Source: Karstenula rhodostoma CBS 690.94
Taxonomy: Eukaryota > Ascomycota > Dothideomycetes > Pleosporales > Didymosphaeriaceae
Direction of reading: 5' to 3'
Assembly (NCBI GenBank): GCA_010093485.1
Contig: MU001493.1
Span: 2,034,937-2,098,936, forward strand
DNA: 64,000 nucleotides
Shown here one piece after another: positions 61,971-64,000 of this stretch (position 1 is the stretch's first letter; each line of letters begins with the position of its first letter). Made by a program: the position numbers and the translations under genes. The notes beneath the pieces were generated by a model, which saw only the letters and a program-made list of their open reading frames with translations, ran no database searches and was not told where the DNA came from.

Positions 61971-64000
61971 CTTTTTATTATTTAAAAGTATCTATTATTA
62001 TTAGTAGTTTTTTATTATAAATATTATAATTAAGTTTTATTTCTAAGAACTTTTATAAATAATAAAATACTAGTTTTTATTTTCTATTTTTATTTAGTTA
62101 TAAAAGAATTACTTCTAATATATAGTTAGATATATTTATTTTAACTCTAGTTAGTTTTTATAGATTAAATATTTATATAAGTAGGGCTATTAGAAATATT
62201 ACCTATAATTTCTTAAATATTTCTAATAGTTTTTTTTAAATTAGTTATATAACTTTATTATTATTTTTCTTTATAAGATTTATTAGTAGTATAGTAGTTT
62301 TAGAATAGTTCTTTATAAACTTCTAATAGAAGTTAGTAAATTCTAAAAAGAACTAGATATTCTTTATTAACTTAGAAACTAATTATTTCTATATAGTAGT
62401 AACCTTCTTTAAATCTATTAATATATCTTTCCTTAAAATAATAAATTCTAGATACTTTATTTTAATAATATAGAACTTATATTTATCTAAATAGAGAAGT
62501 AACTAATATTTTTTTATTTTTTTAAGTATTTTCTTTATATATCCTATATATTTTTCTAGTATTCTAGTAGAGTAGATATATATATTATTAAGGTATACTA
62601 TATAGAATATATCTAAAGATTTATATAGAATTTTATTAATAATTATCTAAAATATTATAGAGGTATTTATTAATTTAAATAGTATAATCTAGTATTTATA
62701 GAGATTATATCTAGTTTTAAATCCTATCTTTTATTTATATTCTTTAGTAATTTATATATAATAATATCTATTATATATATTAAATTTTATAAACTACTTA
62801 ACTTCTTAGAGTTAATCTATAAGCTTTATAATTAAGGGTAATAAATATTAATTTTTAATTATAGTATTATTTAGCTATTTATAATTTATATAGAGTTATA
62901 ATTTATTATTTTTCTTAGATATCTATAGAATTAAAAAGGCTATAGAATTATAACTTTTCTAGATATATTTCTATTCTAGATTTTTTTATAAGTACTTCTA
63001 TACTTTTTTTTTAATTTATTAATATTAATTTTAGCTATTCTAGTTATAGTTTTATATCCTTTTCTAGAGATATTATATAATTCTATTTTTAGTAATCTAG
63101 TAGTTTTTTTTTTTTAATTTCTTTAAAGAGTTCTATATACTCCTTATATTCTAGTAAAATTATTAATAGTTTTTTTATAACTTAAAGATCTAAGTATTAT
63201 ATCTAAATAATTTATACTTATTTTAGATTTTCTTTTAGAATTCTAATAATTTTAATAGCTAAGATCTTCTTAGTTTATTATTATATAATTTACTTAGTTA
63301 AAGTATTTAGGGCCTTTAGTTTTACTTTTTATAGGTATTTTATACTAGTAATCTATAATATTAATTCTTAGCTATATATTATTTAACTTTTCTAGTTAAT
63401 ATTTAAGTTATTTTCTAATAACTAATTATAACCTATAATAGTTTCTAGACTTTCTATATTTATTATAATAAAACTATATTAACTTTTAAATCCTTTAATA
63501 TCTATTAGTAATAATAGTATCTTAAAGTATAACTAATTTTTACTATACCCTTAGAAAAATATTCTATCTACTATTTCTAATTAGACTAGTTCTATTTTAT
63601 TTTAATATAATAAGTTATATTTCTCTACTATTCTAAATAAGATTAGATATTTAGTAATACTAAAGTCTATTAGTATATTTACTTAGAATATTTTAATTAT
63701 AATCTATTTTTTTATATAAAGTTCTATAGCCCTATTATTTTTATTTACTTTTTAAACTTTTAGAATATTTTTATTAGCTTAGCTTATTATCTAGTAGTAT
63801 TCTAGTTTTTTAATATTATCTATATTTTAATCTATAGTTTTCCTAAATACCTATAGTTATTATAGAGGGGGTAATTAGTATAGTATAGTTCTATAGTATA
63901 CCTCCTTATTAATTTTAAATAAGCTTAGGGATTTTTAGGATAATTCTAGATTATATATCTTTAATATTTTTCTATTCTTATTATCCTTATAATTTCTTCT
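61971..64000 (-). pseudogene. Gypsy-D reverse transcriptase / RNase H relic
   Basis: The RT active-site block at 62569-62595 (minus) reads YLNNIYIYS, family YxDD with D to N by RIP. Just before it, about 62600-62710, a frame follows the gypsy '..YEY.VMPFGL.NAPATFQ..IN..L....D.FC.VYLDD' pattern. RNase H lies towards 61971; the N-terminal RT and protease part extends towards 64000. Stops are dense. Confidence 0.85.

Larger units (their letters stand above)
56592..64000 (-). mobile_element. Gypsy-D: Ty3/gypsy element, minus strand, 5' part off-window
   Basis: On the minus strand the relics read RT (63000 to 62500), then a break by R1e, integrase core (60670 to 59991), a break by F7b, the integrase rest (58565 to about 57000), a polypurine tract at 56850-56860 and probably a 3' LTR to its left, reaching R1d. 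It is related to Gypsy-B but distinct: its RT block is YLNNIYIYS. Without R1e and F7b about 4.7 kb is present. Confidence 0.85.

Noticed and set aside
1..64000. Short open reading frames on both strands
   Set aside because: All are short, rich in I/N/K/Y/L from base composition, and overlap transposon relics; none has a recognisable intact domain or a plausible start.
1..64000. Mitochondrial or Plasmodium-like AT-rich genome
   Set aside because: The AT richness comes with specific loss of CpA/TpG and with nested LTR retrotransposons, which points to fungal RIP, not general AT bias.
1..64000. Telomere repeats
   Set aside because: No TTAGGG/CCCTAA arrays were seen; isolated TTAGG strings are chance.

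Overview
The window is a block of dead, nested transposons from a filamentous ascomycete (Pezizomycotina-type) genome. By eye GC is about one fifth. CpA and TpG are almost absent on both strands: C survives almost only before C or T, and G almost only after A or G. That is the signature of Repeat-Induced Point mutation (RIP), in which CpA becomes TpA on either strand, driven to near exhaustion. No intact protein-coding gene, tRNA, rRNA or CRISPR array is visible; stops (TAA/TAG) fill every frame. Domains could be read only by recognising RIP-compatible remnants, such as reverse-transcriptase YxDD motifs now reading YxNN.

Layout. (1) 1-6761: Ty3/gypsy 'Gypsy-A' copy 1, minus strand, cut by the window edge. 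(2) 6762-11210: RIPed DNA I cannot assign. (3) 11216-19306: Gypsy-A copy 2, plus strand, complete, with 246-bp LTRs and a perfect GGGGC target duplication. (4) 19860-38744: 'Gypsy-C' copy 1, plus strand, split by a complete minus-strand element 'Gypsy-B' (24643-33846; 415-bp LTRs, CTATC duplication). Gypsy-B is itself split by two smaller insertions, R1a (in the reverse transcriptase) and F7a. (5) 39633-51456: minus-strand Gypsy-C material, tail-to-tail with copy 1. It is broken by a less mutated 1.16-kb insertion (42239-43399), a 480-bp tandem duplication, a barely RIPed island (about 45430-45840), two more R1 copies and a 10-base assembly gap. (6) 51457-55504: unassigned RIPed DNA. (7) 55514-56582: a truncated R1 copy. 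(8) About 56592-64000: 'Gypsy-D', minus strand, 5' part off-window, with F7b inside its integrase and R1e between integrase and reverse transcriptase.

The most original material is two short non-autonomous-looking families, R1 (five copies, about 1.07-1.33 kb, flanked by 9-13-bp repeats) and F7 (two copies, 1.3-1.4 kb, flanked by 8-12-bp repeats). Also notable are the two islands that escaped full mutation, and the bias of surviving CpA/TpG towards CCA/TGG. Insertion order can be read from the nesting: Gypsy-C before Gypsy-B before R1a/F7a; Gypsy-D before F7b/R1e. The 42239-43399 insert looks youngest. Such blocks form heterochromatic AT-rich isochores or centromeric/pericentric DNA in fungi; sequence alone does not say which. 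Family names (Gypsy-A to D, R1, F7) are labels made up for this window.
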